From NCBI GenBank assembly GCA_949741605.1, contig CATJNB010000123.1, positions 1 to 47,935 of the forward strand: DNA of 47,935 bases, written 5' to 3'. Under the pieces are notes generated by a model. It ran no database searches. It was not told the origin of the DNA and saw nothing but the letters and a program-made list of their open reading frames with translations. This document shows positions 17,320 through 24,985 of this stretch, piece by piece; positions within the stretch are counted from its first letter, which is position 1; every line of letters starts with the position of its first letter. The position numbers and the translations under genes are program-made. The stretch is from an uncultured Eubacteriales bacterium. GTDB lineage: Bacteria; Bacillota; Clostridia; Oscillospirales; Acutalibacteraceae.

Positions 17320-17766
17320 CTATTCCCCCTTGACAACGGTTTTTGGCAAGGCTTTTGCCCAGTCGATCAGCTTCTGGAGCGCAGGGATAATCCGTTGCCC
17401 GTCTGGGGTAATGACGTACTCCACGCGCGGCGGGATCTCCTGAAACTGCCGGCGCTGTACCAGTCCATGCTCGCACAGGTCGCGCAGGCTTTGCGAGAGC
17501 ATCATATCCGTGATGGCCGGCATGGCGAGCTTGATGCTGCTGTACCGTTTTCCCGTCCCGTCGCGCAGCGCCCACAAAATCCGGATTTTCCACTTGCCGC
17601 CCACAAGGCCCACGATTTGCTCGAGCGCCATGGCGTCATCGGGCGTGCCGCGGCTCTCCCCGGGCGCCGGCTGGGCCACACGGGGGGCGTCTGGTACTTT
17701 TGGCGGCAAGGCACGTTCCCCGACACGCCGCTCTTTCTTTTTCTTCTTATCTTTCTCTTTTTTCAC
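17320..17766 (-). CDS. HxlR-family winged-helix regulator
   Basis: Transcription factor of the MarR-like HxlR group, usually a dimer responding to redox or reactive carbonyl signals. The domain begins MALEQIVGLVGGKWKIRILWALRDG, continues with the recognition-helix part ITDMMLSQSLRDLCEHGLVQRR and ends with the wing PRVEYVITPDGQRIIPAL. The GTG start after GGAGGGGG (7 nt) gives 148 residues, versus about 110 for typical members; the extra N-terminus is Lys-rich then Pro-rich and probably disordered. No Cys sensor is obvious apart from one in DLCEHGL. Divergent from the lipoprotein gene, with paired palindromes between. Confidence 0.88.
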   Translation of the reverse strand: MKKEKDKKKKKERRVGERALPPKVPDAPRVAQPAPGESRGTPDDAMALEQIVGLVGGKWKIRILWALRDGTGKRYSSIKLAMPAITDMMLSQSLRDLCEHGLVQRRQFQEIPPRVEYVITPDGQRIIPALQKLIDWAKALPKTVVKGE

Positions 17767-17851
17767 GAAAAATCCCCCTCCAGCAATCCGCTTTCTTCTT
17801 ATCATACCCCCCTTGCCCCCAATCTAAATTCTGAATCCGAACTATATTCCC

Positions 17852-17885
17852 TTTTCCGAAAAAAAAGTTGGGATTTTCCGGAAAA
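17852..17885. promoter_or_regulatory. Paired palindromic operator candidates
   Basis: TTTTCCGAAAAA at 17852-17863 and the perfect 12-bp palindrome TTTTCCGGAAAA at 17874-17885 start 22 bp apart, about two helical turns, in the intergenic region between the divergent HxlR-type regulator and the lipoprotein gene. The position suits binding by the HxlR dimer. Confidence 0.4.
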
Positions 17886-17914
17886 ATGTTCATCAAACGT
17901 TCACCAAAAGCCGC

Positions 17915-17943
17915 TGGACATTCCTATTAAAAGAGAGTATAAT
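17915..17943 (+). promoter_or_regulatory. Predicted sigma-A promoter of the lipoprotein gene
   Basis: TGGACA and TATAAT are separated by 17 nt; the -10 hexamer is 39 nt before the ATG at 17983. Confidence 0.75.
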
Positions 17944-17982
17944 ACAATCAATAAGTTTTGTGGAAAAAGGAGCAGCAAGCCC

Positions 17983-19227
17983 ATGAAATGCAAAAAAAAG
18001 ATGTTCCCAGTGGTGGCCGCTGTTGGGGCGGTCGCGTTTGGCATTGCGGCGTTGTCGCTTGCCGCGTGCACATCTTCCCCAGCCAAATCCCCCGGCACGT
18101 CTTCTTCCCAAGCTTCTCAGGTTTCCCAGGAGGCGTGGGTTGCCAAAAATGAAAATTCTACCATTTCCTCCGGCGTATACCGGTATTATCTTGCCAGTGC
18201 TTATATTTCTGCTGTAAGCACGCACCGTCAGGATTACAGCAAATCCGTTTTTGATCAGGAAATTGATGGCCAGCCCGCCGAGGAATGGATCCGCGCGCAG
18301 GCTTTGGAGGGGGTCAAAAACCTGCTCATGGTCAACGACCTGATGAAAGAATATAACCTTACCGTTTCGACTGAGGACGCCTTGCTTGCCACGCAGCAGT
18401 CCGACAGCTACTGGACACAGGTCAAGCAGATCATGCAGTCCTATGGCATTACTAAGGCGGATGCAAAGTCTGCACAGTTTGACTTTCAGGTCAAAAACAC
18501 CACCATCTTTGAGCATCTTTATACCAATGGAGAGAACAAGGTCGCAGAGGATGACCTGGAAGCCTATCTCAAACAGAACTATACAGCGTTCCGCTATGTC
18601 CTGCGCTCTACCTACGACGATACCTATACGTCCCTGCCAGAAGCAGAATTAAAGGATTTACGCAAACAGTTCCAAGACTATGCTACGGCCATCCGCAACG
18701 GCAGCATGACGATTGAGGATGCAGCCATGGATTTGGCGGAAAAAGAGGCTGAAAAGGAAACGTCCTCTGCCAGCAGCAAGACAACCTCTTTAAAGAATCC
18801 TGACGCGCTCAAGGAACAGGCCGAAAAGGAACTGCAAACCCGCATTTTGAACCTCTCGGAAGACGCCGACCAAGCCCAACAGGAAGCGCGCTATCCCGAG
18901 GAAATGCTCAAGGCGTTGCACGAAATGAAAAACGGCGAAGTGCGTACCATTGAAGCGCAGGGATATCTCATTACCGTAGTAAAAGATGATATCAATACTG
19001 TGGCAGAGGAACGCCTTGCGGACCGCGAAGGCCGCCGGGAAATCCTTATTGACTGGAAAGGCGCCGAATATACCCAGAACATGCAGGAGCGTATGAAAAA
19101 TTATCAAAATTACCAGCTCAACGACGAAGAATTTAACTTTGACCTGCGCGAATATTTTGAGCCTGCGGATTCTTCTGCATCTTCCTCGGTAAGCAGCAGC
19201 CCGCTGACCGTTTCTTCCGAGGGATAA
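17983..19227 (+). CDS. SurA/PrsA-like lipoprotein, putative extracytoplasmic foldase
   Basis: Lipoprotein with a basic start, hydrophobic segment and lipobox LAAC (C29), followed by a Ser-rich linker. The long helical N-lobe resembles the SurA_N/PrsA chaperone fold. Near 305-330 the segment MLKALHEMKNGEVRTIEAQGYLITVV resembles the last strand of a parvulin domain, but the full parvulin active site is not evident, so isomerase activity is doubtful. A Ser-rich tail closes the 414 residues. The ATG follows AAAAAGGAG. The track ORF is longer because its frame stays open antisense to the HxlR gene. Likely role: folding of secreted proteins. Confidence 0.7.
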   Translation: MKCKKKMFPVVAAVGAVAFGIAALSLAACTSSPAKSPGTSSSQASQVSQEAWVAKNENSTISSGVYRYYLASAYISAVSTHRQDYSKSVFDQEIDGQPAEEWIRAQALEGVKNLLMVNDLMKEYNLTVSTEDALLATQQSDSYWTQVKQIMQSYGITKADAKSAQFDFQVKNTTIFEHLYTNGENKVAEDDLEAYLKQNYTAFRYVLRSTYDDTYTSLPEAELKDLRKQFQDYATAIRNGSMTIEDAAMDLAEKEAEKETSSASSKTTSLKNPDALKEQAEKELQTRILNLSEDADQAQQEARYPEEMLKALHEMKNGEVRTIEAQGYLITVVKDDINTVAEERLADREGRREILIDWKGAEYTQNMQERMKNYQNYQLNDEEFNFDLREYFEPADSSASSSVSSSPLTVSSEG

Positions 19228-19276
19228 TCCAGCTTATGCGTTTGTTACATTTCGATAAATACCCCTTTTGAAAAAG

Positions 19277-19315
19277 AAAGGCACTCCACTGTTTTGGGTG
19301 GAATGCCTTTCTTTT
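19277..19315. terminator. Bidirectional terminator
   Basis: AAAGGCAcTCCAC pairs with GTGGAaTGCCTTT around a short loop, with A-rich and T-rich flanks. It serves the convergent lipoprotein and hydrolase genes. Confidence 0.85.
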
Positions 19316-19318
19316 GTG

Positions 19319-19846
19319 TCAGCGGTTTTTCACCTGTACCTGTAATCCCTGCATCACGTCTAAGGCTTTTTCATGCAGGGTGTTGTCCGGCCCTGCTACG
19401 CATCGGGCATCGATGATCACTGGGGTTTCGGGCAGTGCAGTTTTGACGATCACCACATTGGAAAGCACGCAGAGATAGGAAACTACCCCCGCAAGCTCCA
19501 CCGACGCATACTGCCTGTTTCGCAGGTAATCAAAGAGTCCCGCCGCCCCAAAACACGGCTTTTCCAGACAAACGTCCCCAGGGGCACAAAGGCTGGCAGC
19601 CGCCCCCGCCAATTGCCATCCCCAGCTGTCCCGGATGGTATGCATGATGGGCAGGTTTTTGCCTTCCTGCGTGTCGGGATAGGTTGCATCGTGCGTGTCA
19701 AGCGTAAACAGGATTTCATCCCCGCGCGTACGGTATTCGCGGATTTTCTGTGCAAGAGCCGGTTCCAGCTGCTGCGCCTGTGGGAAACCAAGGCTCCCGG
19801 TTACAAAATCATTCTGGTAGTCGACCACAATCAACAGGTTTTTCAT
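19319..19846 (-). CDS. Nicotinamidase-like isochorismatase-family cysteine hydrolase
   Basis: Alpha/beta hydrolase of the isochorismatase superfamily. The catalytic triad is visible: D9 in VVDYQNDF, K96 in LEKPCFG and nucleophile C126 in VVSYLCVLSN. The metal ligands typical of nicotinamidase (D50, H52, H69) are present, which favours nicotinamide deamidation to nicotinate over isochorismate cleavage. The length of 175 residues fits. It begins 3 nt after the Nudix-BFD gene stop, so the two are one operon and probably act in NAD turnover. Substrate is inferred. Confidence 0.82.
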   Translation of the reverse strand: MKNLLIVVDYQNDFVTGSLGFPQAQQLEPALAQKIREYRTRGDEILFTLDTHDATYPDTQEGKNLPIMHTIRDSWGWQLAGAAASLCAPGDVCLEKPCFGAAGLFDYLRNRQYASVELAGVVSYLCVLSNVVIVKTALPETPVIIDARCVAGPDNTLHEKALDVMQGLQVQVKNR

Positions 19847-19849
19847 GGC

Positions 19850-20590
19850 TTATTCCTGTCCCCGCAGGCTCTCAAAACATTCCTGCGCTTTTTGCTTGCA
19901 GCGTCCGCAGACTGTTGCCGCCCCGGTTGCCTCTTGCAGCTGCTGGAAGGTTTCTGCGCCCTCCCGGATTGCGTTTGCGATGTCCCCGGCTGTGAGCTTG
20001 CGGCAATGGCAGATTTTGGTATCCGGATCTATGGCTGGTTTTTGCGCCTGCGATTGTTCCAGCATGGCTGCTTTTAAAACCCCCAGTTGTGTTTTGGCGT
20101 CCGTGATTTCGTTTTTGAGTACCATCTCGACCGCCCGGTCCAAGGGGATTTTTTCCACCTGCAAAAATTCGTCGTCATCGGGGTTTGCCTGTTCCATACG
20201 GTCCACCTTGCAGGCATATAAATATAAAATTTCATCGCAGAACCCCGGGCTGGGATACATTTTCCCTAAATCCTGATATTCGGTTCCAATGGCGCCGGTT
20301 TCCTCCTGAAGCTCGCGCTGTACCGCCTCAAACGGGTCCTCTCCGGGTTCCAGCTTGCCTGCGGGAAGCTCCAGCAGCACTTCGCCGTACGGGTAGCGGA
20401 ACTGCCGCACAAAGAGTAATTCCTTGTCTTTTGTGAGCGCCGCTACGGTTACGCCGCCGGGATGCTCCACCACTTCCCGCAATACGACTTTCTCATTGGG
20501 GAGCAGCGCTTCGTCCACGCGGACTTTCACGATGCGCCCTTCAAATTTGAGGCTCTGCGATACCGTTTTTTCCCATAGGTTTTCTTGCAT
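19850..20590 (-). CDS. Nudix hydrolase (ADP-ribose pyrophosphatase type) fused to BFD-like [2Fe-2S] domain
   Basis: N-terminal domain is an ADP-ribose pyrophosphatase-like Nudix enzyme: a complete Nudix box G-x5-E-x7-REL-x-EE-x-GA spans 79-101, preceded by FVRQFRYPYGEVLLELPAG, which is characteristic of ADP-ribose hydrolases (products AMP and ribose 5-phosphate). A linker at about 175-190 leads to a C-terminal bacterioferritin-associated-ferredoxin-like domain with C194-H-C196 and C228-GR-C231 bracketing DIANAIREGAETFQQLQEATGAATV, the usual Fer2_BFD pattern for a [2Fe-2S] cluster. Start chosen at the ATG 9 nt after AGAAGG; 246 residues versus about 180 for Nudix alone. Operon with the nicotinamidase-like gene. 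The fusion is unusual to me. Confidence 0.85.
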   Translation of the reverse strand: MQENLWEKTVSQSLKFEGRIVKVRVDEALLPNEKVVLREVVEHPGGVTVAALTKDKELLFVRQFRYPYGEVLLELPAGKLEPGEDPFEAVQRELQEETGAIGTEYQDLGKMYPSPGFCDEILYLYACKVDRMEQANPDDDEFLQVEKIPLDRAVEMVLKNEITDAKTQLGVLKAAMLEQSQAQKPAIDPDTKICHCRKLTAGDIANAIREGAETFQQLQEATGAATVCGRCKQKAQECFESLRGQE

Positions 20591-20627
20591 GCTTACACGC
20601 CTTCTTTCTGTTATCATTGCTGTATTT

Positions 20628-20656
20628 ATTTTACCTGACAATCATATATATAGCAA
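20628..20656 (-). promoter_or_regulatory. Predicted promoter of the Nudix-nicotinamidase operon
   Basis: On the minus strand TTGCTA and TAAAAT are separated by 17 nt, with the -10 hexamer 38 nt before the chosen ATG. Confidence 0.6.
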
Positions 20657-20674
20657 GCGAAAGGTGTGATTTTT

Positions 20675-21568
20675 ATGCTCGCATGGACGCACGAACCCAT
20701 GGATTACAGCCAAGTCGCCACACGTGTGGAAACATTAAACAACCGCTTCCCCGGCCTGCAAACAGGCTCTTTGGGCAGGAGCCTGCTGGGAAAGGAACTC
20801 TTTACCCTGTATTTCCCGGCCCATGCTGTCCCTGATCCCCATGCCCCCCTGCTCCTTTTGACCGCAGCCTTCCATGGGATGGAATGGATCACGTCTACCT
20901 TATTGTTAGCCTTTGCGGAAAACCTATGCGTGCGTTTGGAACAGGGTTCCATCACGCTGAAATGCCCGGTTTTGATGGTCCCCTGCGTCAATCCCGACGG
21001 CGTTGGCATCCAGATCCATGGCCCCAAGGCTGCTGGACGTTTTTCCCATCTGATCTACCATGCCTGTGGTGGCGATACCCGCCGCTGGCAGGCCAATGCC
21101 CGCGGGGTGGATCTCAACCACAATTTCGACGCCCATTGGAAAACCCTGCGCCGGATGGAACAGAAGGCAGGCATCCATGGCCCTGCGGCCACGCAGTTTG
21201 GCGGCTGTTTTCCGCACAGTGAGCCTGAAACCCGCCACCTCGTCCATTTCTGCCGCACCCATCCGGTGGGGATGGCCGCTGCTTTCCACAGTCAGGGGGA
21301 GGAAATCTACTACCAGTTTGGCGACTGCCTGCCCCCGCGTTCCATGGAGATTGCCAAACGCTTGGCCGATGCTTCCGGCTATACCCTCGCTGACCCCGAT
21401 GGGCTTGCTTCCTTTGGCGGGTTTAAAGATTGGTTCCTTCAGGAATTTCAGCGTCCCGCCTTTACGATTGAGGTGGGGAAAGGGAAAAACCCTTTGCCGG
21501 TTGACGATTTTCCAGGGATTTACCAGCGGATAGAACCGCTTTGTTATGCCCTGTTAGACGCCTGTTGA
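20675..21568 (+). CDS. M14-family zinc carboxypeptidase
   Basis: Metallocarboxypeptidase, most like the gamma-D-glutamyl-diaminopimelate peptidase I group that trims cell-wall peptides. The zinc ligands H67 and E70 occur in AFHGMEW; a third His lies in AAFHSQGEEIYY; the catalytic Glu is in FTIEVGKGKNPL. VNPDGV and GVDLNHNFDAHW are conserved substrate-site motifs. No LysM domain or signal peptide is present, so the enzyme is probably cytoplasmic and may recycle muropeptides or act in sporulation. The ATG with AAAGG 8 nt upstream gives 298 codons including the stop. Confidence 0.85.
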   Translation: MLAWTHEPMDYSQVATRVETLNNRFPGLQTGSLGRSLLGKELFTLYFPAHAVPDPHAPLLLLTAAFHGMEWITSTLLLAFAENLCVRLEQGSITLKCPVLMVPCVNPDGVGIQIHGPKAAGRFSHLIYHACGGDTRRWQANARGVDLNHNFDAHWKTLRRMEQKAGIHGPAATQFGGCFPHSEPETRHLVHFCRTHPVGMAAAFHSQGEEIYYQFGDCLPPRSMEIAKRLADASGYTLADPDGLASFGGFKDWFLQEFQRPAFTIEVGKGKNPLPVDDFPGIYQRIEPLCYALLDAC

Positions 21569-21573
21569 CAAGG

Positions 21574-21648
21574 CTGCGCCGCAGACAGGAAACCGTTTCG
21601 CCCTTTTTGCATCCGGGCGAACGGGCGGTTTCTTAGCCTGCGGCGCAG
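21574..21648. repeat. Long imperfect inverted repeat between convergent genes
   Basis: Arms of about 30 nt begin and end with CTGCGCCGCAG and CTGCGGCGCAG and also pair AAACCG with CGGTTT and TTCGCCC with GGGCGAA, leaving a small loop. It may be a two-way terminator or an RNA processing hairpin. No clear T-run follows on either side. Confidence 0.65.
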
Positions 21649-21659
21649 TTGGTTTGGAG

Positions 21660-22871
21660 TTATTTTTTCTTGCGGATTGTTTTGCGGACTGCAACATTAA
21701 ACCGTCTGGACATGCGGGCAAGGCGGAATTTGCGGGACCGTTTTTTGGCAATGGGGACAGGGGGCTGTGTGAGCAGGCGGTGCATGAGGTCTGCAATCTT
21801 GGAGCAGCAGGCGGAGGTATCAAACTGCTGGCACGCCTGCTTCATAGCGGCGAGCTTTTCGGGCTGGCCGAGTAAGGATTCGACCAGCTGCGACGGGGAA
21901 TCCCCTTTCCGCATACGCAGGGCCATACCGCGGTTGACCAGAAACGCCGCATTGTCCTCCTCCTGCCCGGGGATGGAATCGAATACCACCATCGGCAGGT
22001 TACAGGCAAGGGCCTCGGAGATGGTCAGGCCGCCGGGCTTGGTGATGAGCAGGTCTGACGCGTGCATGTAAGCCTCCACCTGGTTGGTAAAATAGACAAG
22101 CTCAAACTTTTTTTCGGTCTGCCCCTGCATCTTCTGGAACAGATCGAACAGCTTATGGTTTTTGCCGGTAATAATGATGAGCTGGAAATCCGCAGACGAA
22201 CGGTCGAGATCGTGGAAAATCTCCATGATGTTGGTGACACCAAAGCTCCCTGCCATAATCAGGATGACGGGAAGGGAAGGGTTCAGGGAAAACTGTTTGC
22301 GTAGCGCAAGGGGGTCACGGGGCTGGAAGAAGGTCTGGGAGATGGGGATGCCAAAGGGGAAGATGCGTTCTTCCGGGACATCCAGCTGCATCAGGGCTTG
22401 CTTACATTCCGGGCTTGGCACCACATAGGCGTCAATATAGCGGGCCAGATATGCGCGGTGGGGGGCATAATCGGTCATAATGGACACAATGGGCTGGAAG
22501 ATTTTCTCCTTGCCCTTGAGGTGCGATACCATTTGCCCGGCAAAAGGGTGGGTGGTCACAATCACATCCGGCAGGAACTCCCGGATACAGGGGAGCATAC
22601 TGCGGCTGCACATGGCCGTAATGGTGGGGACAACATCCATTTTTGGCTTTTGCGTATTGTTATAAAGCATCCCATACATTTTGGGGATTTTGGTGGCCAT
22701 AAATTCGTAGCTGCCGCAAACGGTTTTATCGACCATTTTATTGATTTCTTTCAGACAGTCCACCGTGCGTACCTTGGCATGGGGGAGATGTTCGGTAAAG
22801 TATTCCCGCATGGCTTGGGAGGTACGCTTATGGCCTCCGCCCGTGGAGGCGGTAAAAATCAGGATATTCAA
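21660..22871 (-). CDS. MurG-like processive diacylglycerol glucosyltransferase family protein
   Basis: GT-B glycosyltransferase of the MGDG-synthase/UgtP type, which transfers glucose or galactose from a UDP-sugar to diacylglycerol at the membrane. The N-terminal ASTGGGHKRTSQAM loop and VDCLKE are the MGDG_synth signature; the donor-binding C-domain shows ILIMAGSFGVTN and KPGGLTISEALACNLPMV. It has 403 residues and a basic C-terminal tail. A TTG codon is used as start because AAGGAG lies 11 nt upstream and no ATG exists nearby in frame. The product may feed lipoteichoic-acid anchors or membrane glycolipids. Confidence 0.87.
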   Translation of the reverse strand: MNILIFTASTGGGHKRTSQAMREYFTEHLPHAKVRTVDCLKEINKMVDKTVCGSYEFMATKIPKMYGMLYNNTQKPKMDVVPTITAMCSRSMLPCIREFLPDVIVTTHPFAGQMVSHLKGKEKIFQPIVSIMTDYAPHRAYLARYIDAYVVPSPECKQALMQLDVPEERIFPFGIPISQTFFQPRDPLALRKQFSLNPSLPVILIMAGSFGVTNIMEIFHDLDRSSADFQLIIITGKNHKLFDLFQKMQGQTEKKFELVYFTNQVEAYMHASDLLITKPGGLTISEALACNLPMVVFDSIPGQEEDNAAFLVNRGMALRMRKGDSPSQLVESLLGQPEKLAAMKQACQQFDTSACCSKIADLMHRLLTQPPVPIAKKRSRKFRLARMSRRFNVAVRKTIRKKK

Positions 22872-22930
22872 TGGTTATGTCACTCCTTCTCTCCGCGGTG
22901 AGCCAATATGCTCCCGATTGATTCTTTCCT

Positions 22931-22939
22931 ATTATACCA
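22931..22939 (-). promoter_or_regulatory. Extended -10 promoter of the glycosyltransferase gene
   Basis: On the minus strand TGGTATAAT is an extended -10 element, 60 nt before the TTG start; no good -35 is seen. Confidence 0.5.
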
Positions 22940-23084
22940 TACAAAATTGGGAATTACTATTAGGAAAACCATAGAGGAAGGTAAAAATTAATAAATAACC
23001 AAGAAGAGTAAAAAAAAATACATGCAAAATGACAAAAATGCAGCCAGCAAAGAAACAGAAAAGGAAAAATGATAAAGATGTAAC

Positions 23085-23113
23085 TTTACATTTTTGCCAA
23101 AACACTATATGAT
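23085..23113 (+). promoter_or_regulatory. Predicted promoter of the VanW lipoprotein gene
   Basis: TTTACA and TATGAT are separated by 17 nt, with the -10 hexamer about 55 nt before the ATG. The surrounding 200 nt are AT-rich and hold no other gene I can support. Confidence 0.6.
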
Positions 23114-23168
23114 AAAAAGAAACGTCCTTTTCTGGGATGCATCAAAACGGAAAGAGAGGCGCGCTTTT

Positions 23169-24857
23169 ATGGCGAAACCTTACAAAAAAGATATAAGAAA
23201 AAGAGTAAGAAACACCGCAATCGGTACCATCGCAGTCATGCTCACAGCAACGTGCATGATTTTGCCCGGCTGTTCCAAAGGGGAGCAGCCCCCGGGCATG
23301 AGCGATACCAGCCCACAAGAGAAAACGCTCGTCAAAGGCATGACGATTGGCGGGGTCGATGTTGCGGGGATGAACCAGGAACAGGCAATCCAGGCAGTCA
23401 AAGCCTCGCAGGAAGCTTTGCCGGCGTACCGCCTTACCCTCAAATTAAAAGACAAATCGTGGGATCTCACAGAAAAAGACATGACGTTTGCGGCTACTGC
23501 TGAAACGGCGGTACAGCAAGCGTTTGACGACCTGTATGGGGAAAGCACGCAGGATTACCAGCAGCGCGTGGCCGACTTTGCCGCAAACCCCAAAGATTAT
23601 GAGGTCAAATACGAGATCGACTATACAAAGCTCAATGAAAAGCTCGATGCCTTAGCCGCAGAAGAAATGAATCAGGAGCCTGTGGACGCCACCGTGGCCT
23701 CGTTTGACAGCTCCAGCGGCACGTTCCAGTTTAAAGACGGCCAAAACGGCATTAAGGTAGACAGCGAAAAATTCCATACCGCTGTCAAGGATGCCCTTGC
23801 CGAATCCACGACCGCTACGGTAGAGGTTCCGTTTGAAGAAGTGGAGTTCAGCAAAACGGCCGCCCAAATCAAAAATAATATGCGTAAGCTCGGCACGTAC
23901 AGCACCGTATCCACCAACAATGCCAACGGCAACCATAATATGAAACTGGCCCTTTCTGCGGTCAATGGGACGGTGCTGCAGCCCGGCGACATTTTCTCCT
24001 TTAACAGCAAGACCGGCAACACCACCAACGGCAGCCAGGGCTACCGCAAAGCAGGCGCGATTGTCGGCGGAAAGCTGGTCGATGAATACGGCGGCGGGAT
24101 CTGTCAGGCTTCGACTACGATCTATGGCGCGGCCCTGCGTTCCAATATGAAGATCCTGACCCGCTATAACCATACATGGCCTTCCACCTATTGTCCCATT
24201 GGCCAGGACGCCGCCGTCAGCTACGGGAGCCTTGACTTCCGTTTCCAAAATACCAGCGAATATCCCATCTATATTGTTTCCGGCATGAGTGGGACGACCC
24301 TTACGGTTACCTTCTACGGCTATCAGGACCCAAGCTACGATGAGATTAAAGTGACTTCCCAGCAGACCGGGACCGTCGCCCAGCCTGCGGATATCTATCA
24401 GGAAGACAAGTCGCTGGCAAAAGATAAAATCGTCAAAGAGCGCAGCGGACGTGTGGGAAAACGCGCTTCCGCCCAGCGTATCTACTATAAAAACGGCAGT
24501 GTTGTCAAACGCGAAGCCCTCCCCTCCAGCTATTACCGGGAATTAGCCTCTGTGTACCGTTATGGTCCCGGCAGCGCGATCCCCGGCAGCTCCTCCTCTG
24601 CGGTCAGCTCCCAGGTTGTTTCTTCGGAAGTTGCGGCAAGCAGCCAGAGCTCCAGCCCAAGCTCGAGTTCTGCACCGCCTGCCAGCTCCCAACCGCCGGT
24701 AGTCAGCTCTCAGCCGCCTGTTTCCAGCACCCCCGCTCCGGTTTCCAGTACCCCGGACCCCGTTGTTTCCGTCCCGGAACCTGTGAGCAGCACCCCGGCG
24801 TCTGTTTCCCAGCCTGACCCCATGGAGAGTACTGGTGAGGGTTCCGCAGCAGGCTAA
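23169..24857 (+). CDS. VanW-domain lipoprotein with peptidoglycan-binding domain
   Basis: Surface lipoprotein. A basic N-terminus and hydrophobic segment end in lipobox LPGC (C35). About 55-240 holds a repeated peptidoglycan-binding region of the type found before YkuD and VanW domains (GGVDVAGMNQEQAIQAV). The VanW domain follows (about 260-390), with NGTVLQPGDIFSFN and the hallmark GGGICQASTTIYGAAL. A Ser/Pro-rich wall-spanning tail of about 95 residues ends the protein. The ATG after GAGAGG gives 562 residues; the track start is upstream of any usable site. The function of VanW domains is unknown; it is not evidence of vancomycin resistance. Confidence 0.88.
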   Translation: MAKPYKKDIRKRVRNTAIGTIAVMLTATCMILPGCSKGEQPPGMSDTSPQEKTLVKGMTIGGVDVAGMNQEQAIQAVKASQEALPAYRLTLKLKDKSWDLTEKDMTFAATAETAVQQAFDDLYGESTQDYQQRVADFAANPKDYEVKYEIDYTKLNEKLDALAAEEMNQEPVDATVASFDSSSGTFQFKDGQNGIKVDSEKFHTAVKDALAESTTATVEVPFEEVEFSKTAAQIKNNMRKLGTYSTVSTNNANGNHNMKLALSAVNGTVLQPGDIFSFNSKTGNTTNGSQGYRKAGAIVGGKLVDEYGGGICQASTTIYGAALRSNMKILTRYNHTWPSTYCPIGQDAAVSYGSLDFRFQNTSEYPIYIVSGMSGTTLTVTFYGYQDPSYDEIKVTSQQTGTVAQPADIYQEDKSLAKDKIVKERSGRVGKRASAQRIYYKNGSVVKREALPSSYYRELASVYRYGPGSAIPGSSSSAVSSQVVSSEVAASSQSSSPSSSSAPPASSQPPVVSSQPPVSSTPAPVSSTPDPVVSVPEPVSSTPASVSQPDPMESTGEGSAAG

Positions 24858-24918
24858 GGCAGAGGATACGATCCGTTTCTGCAAAGCGCGTTCTGCACAG
24901 CCGTGACCAACTTGTCAG

Positions 24919-24947
24919 AAAAGGGGGCAAACACGCTCCCTTTTTTC
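24919..24947 (+). terminator. Intrinsic terminator
   Basis: AAAGGGgGC pairs with GCtCCCTTT around a short loop and runs into TTTTTT. It ends the VanW lipoprotein transcript. Confidence 0.7.
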
Positions 24948-24985
24948 CTATCATCATATTCCTAATCATGAAAGGGGCCATTCCT

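Noticed and set aside
17395-17982. N-terminal 196 codons of the long plus frame ending at 19227
   Set aside because: The frame runs antisense through the HxlR gene; the lipoprotein's lipobox, promoter and ribosome-binding site all fit the ATG at 17983.
23169-24857. Vancomycin-resistance gene
   Set aside because: The VanW domain gave the name historically but is widespread in Clostridia and no vanH, vanA/B or vanX is present.
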